Below are positions 1 through 9,814 of a DNA stretch of 64,000 nt, piece after piece; within the stretch, counting starts at the first letter, position 1; every line of letters starts with the position of its first letter. Below the pieces are notes generated by a model. The model had not been told where the DNA came from and ran no database searches. It was given only the letters and a program-made list of their open reading frames with translations. The translations under genes and the position numbers were made by a program. The stretch comes from Ahaetulla prasina (Eukaryota > Chordata > Lepidosauria > Squamata > Colubridae), in the NCBI RefSeq assembly GCF_028640845.1, contig NC_080541.1, positions 156,434,502 to 156,498,501 on the forward strand, in the 5' to 3' direction.

Positions 1-410
1 TATTTCCATGATGAGATTATAAACTTTCTTTGAAAAACTGTTCAACCAAGGCCGAATTGTTCCTTGAGTTAGTTTGACTTTTTTTTTTTTTTTAAACTCT
101 TTGGGTTTTGTCTCTATACGGGAGACATTCACTTTCTTAAGACATGTTGCCATGAACAAATATCTTTATTAAATAAAGGACATATAAAACTTTTTAGTAT
201 TATTAATTTAAACATGTATCTCTCCAAATTTTATCTATCCAAACAAAAAAAGGTGGGAGATGGAGAAAAAAAGGTAAGTACTACAAGGTGATATTGGAGA
301 GAACTTAATGCTGTTCATACACAACACAAGGCGGCACCACTATACCAGAAATTAAAACTACACATCCTATCCTAGTGAGGAAATTCTTTTACTGAAACAC
401 ATGGATCTAT
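1..410. other. AT-rich sequence, no feature recognised
   Basis: AT-rich sequence with homopolymer T and A runs. I see no coding potential, splice-flanked exon or recognisable repeat. It lies downstream of the last visible AK5-like exon on the minus strand. Confidence 0.5.
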
Positions 411-1345
411 TTTTGTTCTCCAGAGTTTTTGCAATGCAACTATGAACTGAAAAAACAATTAAATGTTTGCAGCGTTACAGTGTCTGGGCTTAGAGAACAA
501 ATCATTGTTTCTCAATCACAAATAACAATATAAAATTAATGATTAATTTTATTAATTAATGATGCTAGGAGACATACAATGTTGGAAATATCAATATTCT
601 GGTGAAATTCTTGCATTGCAATGAAGGATGTTAGGAATGTTTTGTTTTGTTTGATTCTTCTACCTCTTCAAGCAGTTTTTCTCTTTAGTATTGGGCATTG
701 TCCTTGTCTCCATTAATTAATAAAATTAAACATTAATTTTATATTGTTATTTCAGATTGTGAAACAATGATTTGTTCTCTAAACCCAGACACTTTAATGC
801 TGCAAACATTTTAATTTTTTCAGTTCATATCCGTGTTTCCCCGAAAATAAGATCGTCTTATATTTTTTTGAACCCTGAAATAAACGCTTGGCCTTATTTT
901 CAGGGAGGTCTTATTATTTTGGGGCATGTGGAGGAAGACGGGGCTCCTCTTGCCGTCTTACCTGATTTCCAGCTCTGTCTCCCTAACCCTAATCAGAGGA
1001 AATGGCGGGGACTGGCTGGCTGCGCATGCATTTAAATATTTTTGGGGAGGGCTTATTTTCAGGGGGGGATTATTATGCGCTTAAAATCCCAATTGGGCTT
1101 ATTATCTGGAGAGGTCTTATTTTCAGGAAAACATTGTGGGAACTCTGGAGAACAAAAGTTGCATTGTGGGAACTCTGGAGAACAAAAGAAGAGAAGTGGA
1201 AATGGAAAGAAAAAAGATAAGGACAATGCCCAATATTAAAGAGGAAAACTGCTTGGAGAAGTAGAAAGAATAATAATAATAAATCATCCCAACATCCTTC
1301 ATTGCAATGCTAGAATTCCACCAGAAAAAATGATGTTTCTAACTC
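411..1345. repeat. Rearranged long inverted repeat split by a MITE
   Basis: The segment at about 430-545 reappears in reverse complement at 721-833 (shared blocks include GTGTCTGGG and AGAACAAATCATTGTTTC). The segment at 560-715 reappears in reverse complement at about 1209-1345 (shared blocks include GGACAATGCCCAATA and CATCCTTCATTGCAATG). A short left block at 411-437 (CTCCAGAG, TTGCAATGCAAC) matches 1158-1192 in reverse. A simple palindrome would run A-B-B'-A', but here the order is A-B-A'-C'-B', with a MITE (831-1133) inside. The phrase GGGAACTCTGGAGAACAAAAG occurs twice, at about 1138 and 1168. This may be a foldback DNA transposon or a rearranged inverted duplication. Confidence 0.75.
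831..1133 (-). mobile_element. Non-autonomous DNA transposon (MITE), AAAATAAGAC terminal-repeat family
   Basis: The left end reads GTGTTTCCCCGAAAATAAGA and the right end reads GGTCTTATTTTCAGGAAAACA, an imperfect terminal inverted repeat. Inside are ATTTTCAGGG and AATATTTTTGGGG motifs. The same family occurs at 24645-24888 and 27241-27484, where TA flanks suggest a Tc1/mariner-type insertion. This copy is in the opposite orientation to those two and is inserted in the inverted repeat that surrounds it. An internal open frame of about 87 codons is transposon sequence, not a gene. Confidence 0.7.
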
Positions 1346-1499
1346 TTCTCTCTGTTTCAGTTAATAGGTGGCAGTGACGGGGCAGAAAAATTTACATTGC
1401 ATTACAGCCCCAGGTTGGTTGACAATTTTAGGAAGGCAGGAGAAGTTAGACCCAGAACTACTTTGGGGAGGCAGCTGTTTTATGTGACCTTTATTCATT

Positions 1500-1545
1500 C
1501 TCTTGTATTTCATAAATTGCAAATTAAATTTATGAAATACAAGAG
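1500..1545. repeat. Perfect 19-bp hairpin
   Basis: The arms CTCTTGTATTTCATAAATT (1500-1518) and AATTTATGAAATACAAGAG (1527-1545) are exact reverse complements around an 8-nt spacer. No flanking gene explains it; it could be a foldback transposon end. Confidence 0.85.
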
Positions 1546-1559
1546 TAGGACTTTATGTT

Positions 1560-2832
1560 GAAGATACACAGTCAGTTGCCATAGATTGGAGTTGCCAGAT
1601 AATCCCTAAATTATTCATTCTTTTGAGACTGTCCATGAAATGCAGTTTGGGCTAAGAAAAATGACTATTTCCATCTATTTGCAGAATGGTTGTACATGAA
1701 TTAAGGATAAATTTTGTATGCCTGGGAACAACTCGGGATCTTTAAGGCAATGAGGGCTTCTGCTAAGGCATGGCTTCATGAAAATGTCTCTATGAATGAG
1801 CAGAAATAGCAACCACTTTGTAGAATGAAAGAATGGTGAGTAAAGAAATTATTCAATGGTCTCCAAAGGAGAGAATAGAAGATGGCCATGAGTGTTCTGA
1901 ACGGCAGCTCTTCATGCGGAGCCTGTAAAATAGTGGTCTCCAGTGGGTTTGAGCGCCAAGAGCCATATGTTCTTATTTTGATATCCTATGAAATGTATCC
2001 CAATAACTAGAGGCAATTTGTAGAAACAAATCCAGGCAATTATTATTCAGCCTGAGAAAGAACGAAGGAGGACTTAAGGTAATTTTCCATTTCTTAAGGC
2101 TTTTCTCTCTACAGGAGAAAAAGAAGCATCTAGACCAGATGCTAGCATCAACATATGTGGGGATTTCAAAAATAGATGTTTGAATATCATTCTTTAAATT
2201 AAACCTAATTTCCAGTTTGATTGATCCAAACAGCAAAATCATTTGAGACCATCTGTCCAATTCGATTGTATTCACTTGAGATTCCATGTCAAAGTTTATA
2301 TGCACAGCAAGTCTATTTATATTTAGTAACAAATAAGTATGAAGCTTAATCCCAAGAGACATTTTGATAGTTAAGCCTCTGTCATGGTAATAAAATTATA
2401 CAAAGAAGTATAGCAGGCAAAGAAATTTTTTGTAAAAAAACATGTTAGAAATTGTCTAAATTACACATCCACTTACAGTTGAATGTTTTCCAGAAGCAGA
2501 AATTAAATCGGTTCTTTTTTAAAAGCTCAAGGTGATTATCTAGTTATAATCTATTATTTAAATCAATAGTTTAGATTGTATCTGAATTTCAGTACAGTGT
2601 GATATAAATTATAGTAATGTAGATTCCATAGTTTTGATGACTGATCTTTATTTGTAATCTGTGATAATCTAAATATAATTTATTTTTGACCTAGCATTTT
2701 CTGCACACTCAGCCAACTGTTGCTTATTAATAAAACATGATTAAATAAACCATGGGTTGGCAGGGTGCATGAACACCAACCAGTATGAAATCAATGCATA
2801 GATTTCTGTTTAAAATGAAATTGTTTTGCTAG

Positions 2833-2834
<2 letters not shown>
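1560..2834. other. Unique-looking AT-rich sequence, no feature recognised
   Basis: No exon or recognised repeat seen. A 129-codon open frame on the minus strand (1973-2362) has no recognisable domain or splice context and looks like chance. Confidence 0.4.

Positions 2835-2885
<51 letters not shown>
2835..2885. repeat. (AC)n microsatellite
   Basis: About 25 uninterrupted AC units, directly adjoining the target site of the following hAT MITE. Confidence 0.98.
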
Positions 2886-2886
<1 letters not shown>

Positions 2887-2896
2887 CCCTTTAGAA

Positions 2897-3091
2897 CAGC
2901 GGTCACCAACCTTTTGGACCTCAGGGACCACTAAATTCATAATTTTAAATCCTGCAGACGACTAATATGAATTTTAAAAAAAGATAAATAGTATTTAGTG
3001 CAACATAAAAATGCAAATAATTTTTCTACGGACCACCAAAATTTTCTCGCGGACCACCAGTGGTCCACCGACTACCGGTTGTTGACCACTG
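2897..3091. mobile_element. hAT-type MITE with perfect 8-bp target duplication
   Basis: The element begins CAGCGGTCACCAACC and ends GGTTGTTGACCACTG, so the ends are inverted repeats. It is flanked by CTTTAGAA at 2889-2896 and again at 3092-3099, an exact 8-bp duplication as hAT transposases make. At 195 bp it has no coding capacity. Confidence 0.9.
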
Positions 3092-3164
3092 CTTTAGAAA
3101 ACATATTTAAACAAATGAAATACAATTAAGTGCAAGGCAAATGTGCTATTAAATCAATAGAAAA

Positions 3165-3183
3165 TTAGGGTTTAGGATTAGGG
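3165..3183. repeat. Short telomere-like TTAGGG motif
   Basis: The sequence reads TTAGGG, TTTAGGA, TTAGGG in a row: three degenerate vertebrate telomere units. The number of units is too low to be more than suggestive. Confidence 0.4.
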
Positions 3184-3424
3184 TTCAGTCTATTTTAAAT
3201 GGAACTGCATTTCCTTTAAAGGGCAAATTCACAGAATGGCACTCTTCCTTGACCACTAGCTGCTTCTGGATTCCGTTGATTACCCTGACAAGAAATGCAT
3301 TTTGCAAAACTATGCCTAGGGTGTCATCTGTAACTGTTTCTGAAGTCATCAGATATCACAAATGTGCTATTATGCACTTCATATGGGTCTATCCAACAAG
3401 AGTGATTAGAGTCCTCGATTAGGG

Positions 3425-3600
3425 CAAAGCAGCTAGGCTACCAATAAAGTAAAGGGATCATGTCAGTATTGAGAATTTACACTGGTTACTTACTGCTCAA
3501 TTTAAAGTATTGATATTACTATTTAAAACCCTAAATGGCTCAGGATTTGAGGAACTACCTCTTCCACTTGTTACAATCATTGACACTGATTCCCTAGCTA
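3425..3600 (+). mobile_element. Old L2-type LINE remnant (reverse transcriptase C-terminal side)
   Basis: Forward translation around 3455-3560 gives a decayed match to the conserved L2 stretch that normally reads LHWLPV, FKVL and KALHG; here it reads IYTGYLLLNLKYW and LKPLNGSG. Stops are present. It is much older than the L2 copies at 23 and 26 kb. Confidence 0.45.
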
Positions 3601-3613
3601 CATGAGGGAGGAG

Positions 3614-3645
3614 CCTAACCCAACCCTAACCCTATTCCTAACCCT
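3614..3645. repeat. Short telomere-like CCCTAA motif
   Basis: CCTAACCC, AACCCTAACCC, TATTCCTAACCC: about five degenerate CCCTAA units, in the opposite orientation to the TTAGGG motif 430 bp upstream. Confidence 0.45.
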
Positions 3646-3849
3646 ATGATGTTCCTGAACCACTGAAAGTTGTGCTTAGAAGTCACATTTAGTCCACATC
3701 CTTCTGTCTTTAGGAAATGGGAGAAACCCTTCCTTTCCACCTAGGCCATTTCCATTCCAAATACTTCATGGTGACTTTATCTCTTGTTATGATCACATTG
3801 TTGGTTTGTTAGACTTAGATCCCACTGTTCAACTTAGTTCATTTGGGTG

Positions 3850-4418
3850 TCCTGCGGGGATAATATCAGCTGAAATGGTGATGCTGTTCCAACCTACTAA
3901 TTGCTCTCATGCTATCATTTATTCAGAGGGAATTAGAAATATGCTCTCTATTCTATCTTCCTAACAATTATCGCTCCAGAATATCTCATACATCCTTTTA
4001 CAGGGAAGAGTAATATGCCAATATTTTAATAAGCAATCTGAAAGTGCAGTTACTGAAAGTGTGTGCGAATTAGAGATGTCATTTTCACCCAGTAGCTTTG
4101 GCACTTCTGATGTTTCTAAGACAACAGATAATGTGTGGAAATTATGTTGCATTTTAAAATTGTTTCTGCATTAGGGCATTCTTAAACTCATCCTTTGTAG
4201 TTCAATTTTGCACATCATCTTTGCACATACTGCATCAAAAGTAGAAATGCAGCAAATACAGCTTTTTAAGTCCTGCAAGTTGACAACAATGTAACTAAGT
4301 AATATTTGTTGATTATGAAGTTAATGGAAAAAGTCAACCTTTCAACAGACAACACTGGACGAGGAGCAAATACTGTAGAATGAGAGCAGGAAAGTATCTC
4401 ATCATTAGGGAGATTATA
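3850..4418. other. No feature recognised
   Basis: AT-rich sequence. A 63-codon minus-strand open frame (3961-4152) does not resemble the missing C-terminal part of the adenylate kinase and has no convincing splice sites. Confidence 0.4.
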
Positions 4419-5620
4419 ATAATAATAATAATAAGAGAGTTGGAAGGGACCTTGGAGGCCTTCTAGTCCAACCCCCTGCCCAGGCAGGAAGCCCTACACC
4501 ATCTCAGACAGATGGTTATCCAACATTTTCTTAAAAACTTCCAGTATTGGAACATTCACAACTTCTGCAGGCAAGTTGTTCCACTAACTAATTGTTCTAA
4601 CTGCCAGGAAATTTCTCCTTAGTTCTAAGTTTATTTTTATTTATTTATTTATTTTATTAGATTTTTATACCGCCCTTCTCCCGAAGGACTCAGGGCAGTG
4701 TACAGCCAGATAATAAAAACCCACAATATACACATTAAAACAGAGACTTAAAACCGAGCATATTACAAAAATGGCCGAAATTTAAAAAATTTAAAACCCT
4801 AAAATTCATAAATAACCCCAATTAAAATTTAATAAAACTTTTAAGTCAGTCCCGCTTGAATAAATAAATGCGTTTTCAGCTCACGGCGAAAAGTTCGAAG
4901 ATCAGGCACTTGGCGTAAACCAGGGGGAAGTTCGTTCCAAAGCATAGGGGCTCCAACAGAGAAGGCCCTACCCCTGGGGGCCGCCAGCCAACATTGTTTG
5001 GCGGATGGCACCCTGAGAAGACCCTGTCTGTGTGAGCGTACGGGTCGGTGGGAGGCATAAGGTAACAGCAGGCGGTCCCATAAGTACCCGGGCCCTAAGC
5101 CCTAAGTTGCTTCTTTCCTTGATTAGTTTCCACCCATTGCTTCTTGTTCTACCCTCAGGTGCTTTGGAGAACAGCCCGACTCCCTCTTCTTTGTGGCAAT
5201 CCCAGCAGTATTGGAACACTGCTATCATGTCTCCCCTAGTCCTTCTTTTTATACCCAGTTCCTGCAATCGTTCTTCATATGTTTTAGCCTCCAGTCTCCT
5301 AATCATCTTTGTTGCTCTTCTCTGCACTCTTTCTAGAGTCTCAGCATCTTTTTTACATCGTGACGACCAAAACTGAATGCAATTATTCCAAGTGTGGCCT
5401 TACCAAGGCATTATAAAGTGGTATTAACACTTCACGTGATCTTGATTCTATCCCTCTGTTTATGCAGCCCAGAACTGTGTTGGCTATTTTAGCAGCTGCT
5501 GCACACTGCTGGCTCATATCCAAATGGTTGTCCACTAGGACTCCAAGATCCCTCTCACAGGTACTACTATTGAGCAAGGTACCACATATACGGTACCTGT
5601 GCATTTTAGGGTTTTTTGCC
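4419..5620 (-). mobile_element. CR1 LINE, 3' part, interrupted by an L2
   Basis: The minus strand encodes the C-terminal end of the CR1 reverse transcriptase protein: [31 protein letters not shown] and [11 protein letters not shown] at about 5383-5604, then QRRATKMIRRLE, TYEERLQELG and RGDMIAVFQY at about 5210-5327. The 3' UTR ends in the typical CR1 sequence, seen on the plus strand as GAGTTGGAAGGGACCTTGGA at about 4437, with a short ATA microsatellite beyond it. The element is 5'-truncated, frameshifted and split by the L2 at 4633-5105, so it is dead. Confidence 0.93.
4633..5105 (-). mobile_element. L2 LINE 3' end nested in CR1
   Basis: On the plus strand it starts with a TTTATTTATTTA tail, then ACCGCCCTTCTCCCGAAGGA and CTCAGGGCAG, the reverse complement of the L2 3' end also found at 26360-26420 and 42710-42740. 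It breaks the CR1 3' UTR between TTCTAAGTT and CCCTAAGTTGC; the shared CTAAGTT is a possible short target duplication. The nesting shows that L2 moved after this CR1 had inserted. Confidence 0.85.
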
Positions 5621-5799
5621 TTATATTTTATTTTATTATTATTTTTGTTTTATCCATCTGATTCACTCTTGTCAACATTACTCAGCAATACATTCAAGAT
5701 TTCAAACAAACATTTTTTTAGAGTTCCCTGAAGAAGGAAAGGACATCTTGCATTCAAGCAACCGCTCAGCTCTTCCTTCTGAATGATGTGATTGCTCAC

Positions 5800-5916
5800 C
5801 TCATTCTCAAACTGTTCTCCTTGTTGAATCTCTTGGGGATAGCCATCAATCAAGAATCCCTTCGAATTTTCCATATTGGCAAGTATAGCTTCTTTTAAGA
5901 GCTCCGTGACAATATC
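5800..5916 (-). CDS. AK5: AK5-like exon: second kinase domain, DGYP region
   Basis: This 117-nt exon has an acceptor TTCAATTAAG just above 5916 and a donor GTGAGCAA just below 5800. It gives 39 codons in phase 0 at both ends, starting DIVTELLKEA and containing GFLIDGYPQEIQQGEQF. In vertebrate AK1 and AK5 this stretch reads GFLIDGYPREV-QGEEF; the Asp and the QQGE glutamine contact nucleotide or Mg/AMP. Here the AMP-binding Arg after DGYP is Gln. Adenylate kinases interconvert ATP plus AMP with two ADP; AK5 is a two-domain cytosolic form enriched in brain. It follows the exon at 6931-7088 in frame. The gene symbol rests on the linker exon upstream; a diverged paralogue or a decaying copy is possible. 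Confidence 0.85.
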
Positions 5917-6377
5917 CTTAATTGAAGAATGCAAAGTAGTTTGGTTTAACATCTGGTCTGAAAGCTGAAGTGCCTTAGAATGAGATGTAACCTAATATGT
6001 TCTTATTCCAAGTATCTTATGCATTCATGTGCGTGTACTATTTTACCATATTTACCTACTGAAGGCACTCCAAAATTCCTATCATTACTGACTCTTAACC
6101 TAGACATTTTACAACTAGGAAAATGCTAGAAAATGGGGAGGGGGGAGGCAGTGCTCCCTTGAGAGCTAATTATTTTAAATACTGGAGCACATTACCAAGC
6201 ATATGTCTTGCAAATATATTCAATTAAAGGAGCCTTTAAAAAAAGGTCGCAATGAGAGCAGCAAAGACGCTTATGTTGTTCGGCTTCACTTACTGCCTTG
6301 CTTTCTTTAAAACACAATAGGTAGTTTTGAGTTAATACACATTGTTCTTCGAACAAATTTCTGGAGAAAGAATCTAC

Positions 6378-6839
6378 CTACTGTATTTTTCGGTGTATAG
6401 ACGCACCGGAGTATAAGACACACCTTAATTTTGGGAGAGGAAAACAAGAAAAAAAGAATTCTGCCTAGCAGAGCCATACCGCTCTACTTGCCTTTTTTGG
6501 GAGCGCAACAATCTACCTTCTTTAAAAATAGAGCCACCGGTCTACTCATTGCCTTTTTTTGGGAGCGCACTGGTCTACCTTCTTTGAAATTAGAGGCACC
6601 AGTCTACTAGCCACCTACAGCACTGATCAGCTGTAGTGTGGCCCTTTGAAGCGCTACCGCAGAAGCAAGACCGTTTTCATGAGGACGCGCGGCTGTGCAA
6701 TGCACAGAGGCCGACAACCTCCAAAGTGTGGGGGGGGTGGCAGATGGGGGGGCTACATTTGGTGTATAAGACGCACCCAGATTTTCACCCTCTTTTTGGG
6801 GGTAAAAAGGTGCATCTTATACACCAAAAAATACAGTAG
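6378..6839. mobile_element. DNA-transposon MITE with CTACTGTATTTTT inverted ends
   Basis: The left end reads CTACTGTATTTTTCGGTGTA and the right end, reverse-complemented, reads CTACTGTATTTTTTGGTGTA. The subterminal GTATAGACGCACC and GTATAAGACGCACCC also pair. Inside, a unit containing GCCTTTTTTGGGAGCGCA, TCTACCTTCTTT and AGAGCCACC is repeated about twice (6490-6610). It sits in the intron between the two domain-2 exons. Superfamily not determined. Confidence 0.75.
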
Positions 6840-6930
6840 TTTTGATATTATCCAATCAAGTTTCTTCCTTCTCCCCTCCCACACACATACCCATTGTAGA
6901 GATTACATTAATTTTGGAATCACATCTTAC

Positions 6931-7088
6931 CCCTGATATAATTTCACCACTCTCAGTTATATCTCTGATGCTCTTACTCCTTCCAGATGCTGTCTCATTT
7001 TGGATCAGATCTTCTATGGACAGATGCATGAATCCATACTTTTGTGCTAATTTCTCACACTGGGTTGCTTTGCCAGAGCCTGGGCCAC
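6931..7088 (-). CDS. AK5: AK5-like exon: second kinase domain, P-loop
   Basis: This 158-nt exon has an acceptor ending ACTTATAAAG and a donor GTAAGATG. It starts two bases into a Gly codon and encodes GPGSGKATQCEKLAQKYG, then FMHLSIEDLIQNE, and ends GEIISG in phase 0. The P-loop Lys that binds ATP phosphate is kept, but the usual GKGTQ is GKATQ. The AMP-site motif normally LSTG-LLR reads LSIEDLIQ, so the Thr, Gly and Arg (Thr39 and Arg44 in AK1 numbering) are replaced. The segment also looks two to three residues shorter than AK5 between the P-loop helix and the end. The open frame, correct introns and phase agreement with 5800-5916 favour a real exon. Loss of AMP contacts suggests a pseudo-kinase domain or relaxed constraint. 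Confidence 0.85.
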
Positions 7089-7357
7089 CTTTATAAGTAA
7101 ATATAAATTCTCAAATTAGAGAGAGAATAACTGACTCATCTAGACAAATATGATCATAGGACTATACCAGTTTAACATTACAGAAGCATACAAATTAAAT
7201 GGTGGTAGGAGTAGATAATAAAGGCCTCTTCTAGATTCAGCAGTGTAGAATCCATAATGAAGTGTCTTTCATTTCTAAACTATTATTATATCAATGTTTT
7301 TCACATACAATGGCCCAGTCAGTGACTGAGATGGGAAGTCATGAAAATTGAAGATCA

Positions 7358-7397
7358 ATAGATTGATAGATAATAAATAGATAGATAGGTAGATATA
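7358..7397. repeat. Short degenerate GATA microsatellite
   Basis: Imperfect GATAGATA and GGTAGATA units. Much shorter than the array at 17.9 kb. Confidence 0.8.
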
Positions 7398-7676
7398 AAT
7401 ATAGGTTTTAAAATGGAAATATTGCCCAGCTAATCTTATCTGCAGAGTTTTAAGGATGCTCATTAAAAATTAATTCCCAAACAAACTGCAATGACTTATC
7501 AACTACCCATGTAATAAAAAGGCAGGAGAAGAAAAAAAATGACCAATTTCCTATATGAAAATTCTTTTTTCAACCTAAACCAACCTTAACTGAAAGTGAA
7601 GGTAGAAAACAAAATTTACAAATGGGTTTTACAAAATATATTACCATCAGTCCAAATTACCATTGTATATGGAATT

Positions 7677-8057
7677 TAGGTAGTCCTCAGCTTTCAACCA
7701 TAACTGAGCCCAAAATTTCTGTTGCTAAGCAAGACAGTTGTTAAGTGAGTTTTGCCCCATTTTATGACTTCTATTGCCACAGTTGTTAAGTGAATCACTG
7801 CAGTAGTTAAGTCAGTTAAGTGAATCTGGGCTTCCCCATTGACTTTGCTTGTCAGAATGTTGCATAAGGTGATCACATAACCCCAGGATACAGCAGCCAT
7901 CATAAATATGTCAGTTGCCAAGCTTCCAAATTCTGATCACGTGTCCATGGGGTTGCTACAACAGTCATAAGTGTGATAAACAGACATGTCACTTTCTTCA
8001 ATGGCGGTGTTAACTTTGAACGGACACTAAATGAATGATTGTAACTTGAGATTACCC
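7677..8057 (+). mobile_element. AGGTAGTCC-family inverted-repeat element
   Basis: Starts TAGGTAGTCCTCAGC and ends with a related TTGAGATTACCC. The interior has the family hallmarks ACTGAGCCCAAAATTTCTGT, GTTAAGTGAGTTTTGCCCCA, TTGTTAAGTGAATCACTGCA and TTGACTTTGCTTGTCAGAA. Related copies occur at 11306, 29930, 40100, 52868 and 58881, with shorter or variant members elsewhere. About 360 bp and non-coding; probably a MITE, superfamily unknown to me. Confidence 0.75.
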
Positions 8058-8064
8058 ATATTCA

Positions 8065-8104
8065 TCCGCCCACCCACCTATCCACCCACCCACCCACCCA
8101 TCCA
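8065..8104. repeat. CCCACC-rich simple repeat
   Basis: Imperfect CCAC/CCCA units followed directly by TCCATTTATTTTTAAACC. Confidence 0.85.
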
Positions 8105-9150
8105 TTTATTTTTAAACCACCCACTCTCTGTGTGATTTACAAGAGACCGTGCCTAAAGTATGACTACAATAAATTATGGGATGCGATGGCTCACCCATTA
8201 AAGACCCTCAGATGGAGAGCTGACAGCCTCCACGTAATCGGATGAGCTTCCATTATTTGCCCACCTAGCTGTTTGAAATCACGCAAATGCAAATAGATTA
8301 ATAGGTACCATTTCAGTCGGAAGGTAACACAGTACGCCTTTGATTTATAGTCATGGTGGTCACATGGCCATAGAAATTGTCTTCAGACAAAGCTGGCTCC
8401 CTCAGCCAAGAAACGGAGATGAGAATTGTGCCCTAGAATCAGGCAAGACTGATAGGGAATCCTTTAACTTTTTAGACCTAAAGTGATACCATTCAGAAAC
8501 TTTATAGCATGAAAATAACAAGTTACAGAATGTTTCATCCACCACATGAATAAGACTGGGTATCAGATCACTGGTAAATACCTGAGCTGAAAGATTTTTC
8601 CCCCAAATTCTTTTGGAAAAGATATAAGGAGTAGTGATACAGGGACTCTACCAAACAATTTTCAATTTATAAGTAATATGTTTTAGCACAGGGTTGGGCA
8701 CAGGCTTTCTGAGCTAATTATTTTTTTATAGCCCCTCAGCACACTGGAGATAGGCAGGATTTTTCTTTGATAAAGGGGGAATCTGCAGCTATGAATTATT
8801 TACACAACAGTTGCTGGAAGCCTTAACAGTCTGAGAACCAATTCTTAAGAGAAACAGTGGTACAGAAACAAGAAGAATCCTTGAATGCGTGTCACCAAAC
8901 CTTTGAAGTTTAAATTTTATTCGCTAAATTAAATATTGTAAAGTCTGAAATCTAAGCCTACCAACTCATTTAAGGAAATTGTTAATTAGTAATTAATACT
9001 AGCAACTGAAAACTCTTAGGACTTTGCCCAACATCCAAATAGAAAATGCAAATTTGTAACATTTAAATGTATTCTAATCAATGTCATATAACTGGCATGT
9101 CCAATCTGTCACCCATAAGCCACATGCAGCCCTGGACAGTAATGTGGCCC
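8105..9150. other. No feature recognised
   Basis: Intronic sequence. A weak resemblance to LINE 3' ends near 8110-8160 (AACCACCCACTCTCTGTG) is too short to call. No exon seen. Confidence 0.4.
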
Positions 9151-9154
9151 CATA

Positions 9155-9409
9155 GATCCTTCTGAGGTTTTCACGGGTGTTTGTATGTAGGTCTTTTGTT
9201 GTTCGGGTTTTCTCCCGTGTAAAATTGGAAATGTCTTGGCAACGTTTCGACGAAGTCTCATTCGTCATCTTCAGGCTTCAGCTTCGTGCTTCTGGGAGCA
9301 ATGTGTGATCGCAAAAGGAAGAAACAGCTGCGATCACACATTGCTCCCAGAAGCACGGCTGAAGCCTGAAGATGACGAATGAGACTTCGTCAAACGTTGC
9401 CAAGATATT
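9155..9409. mobile_element. Penelope-like element terminal region with long inverted repeat
   Basis: Arms at about 9231-9313 and 9329-9408 are near-perfect reverse complements over about 80 bp (blocks AGTCTCATTCGTCATCTTCA and GGAGCAATGTGTGATCGCA) around a 15-nt loop. The flank GTTGTTCGGGTTTTCTCCCG with the ACGTTTCGACGAAG motif resembles the ends of vertebrate Penelope-like retroelements, which keep inverted terminal copies. No reverse transcriptase or endonuclease sequence is left here. A (TA)n run follows. Confidence 0.6.
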
Positions 9410-9422
9410 TTCAATATATATC

Positions 9423-9444
9423 TATATATATATATATATATATA
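9423..9444. repeat. (TA)n microsatellite
   Basis: About 11 TA units directly after the Penelope-like end. Confidence 0.9.
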
Positions 9445-9691
9445 CTGTAAATTACTATACTATACTATACTATATTATACGTATGTATACATCACTCAAG
9501 ACAATTCCTCTCCACTCAATTCAGTCCAGGCAAGCCAAAATGTTGGATGCCCATGTGATACAAAGAATTAAACTGGACATTTTCTGAGAAGAAGAAAAAA
9601 ATTAAACAGAAAAAAAAGTGTAGGGAATTATTGAGAAGTGAGAAGTGTTAAGAGAAATGGTACCGAGCAGGGTCTCCCAACCATAGCTAGT

Positions 9692-9800
9692 TAAAGATGC
9701 ATGGACTTCAACTTCCAAAACTTCCATTCTGGCTGGAGAATTATGGGAGTTAAAGTCCACACATCTTAAAGGGACCAAGTCTGGGAAATTATGATGTAGA
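9692..9800. mobile_element. Foldback hAT-type MITE remnant
   Basis: Contains ATGGACTTCAACTTCCA and later GGAGTTAAAGTCCACACAT, an inverted pair also found in the intact element at 51611-51745. The ends (AGGGTCTCCCAACC and CCAAGTCTGGGAAAT) have decayed. Confidence 0.6.
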
Positions 9801-9814
9801 GCAAATGTTGGCAC

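Noticed and set aside
1973..2362. 129-codon minus-strand open frame, considered as the missing C-terminal AK exon
   Set aside because: No adenylate kinase motif, no splice borders in the right phase, and AT-rich chance composition.
3961..4152. 63-codon minus-strand open frame in the expected direction of the AK5-like 3' exons
   Set aside because: Does not contain the expected D-S---T--RL or RL--Y motifs of the kinase C-terminus.
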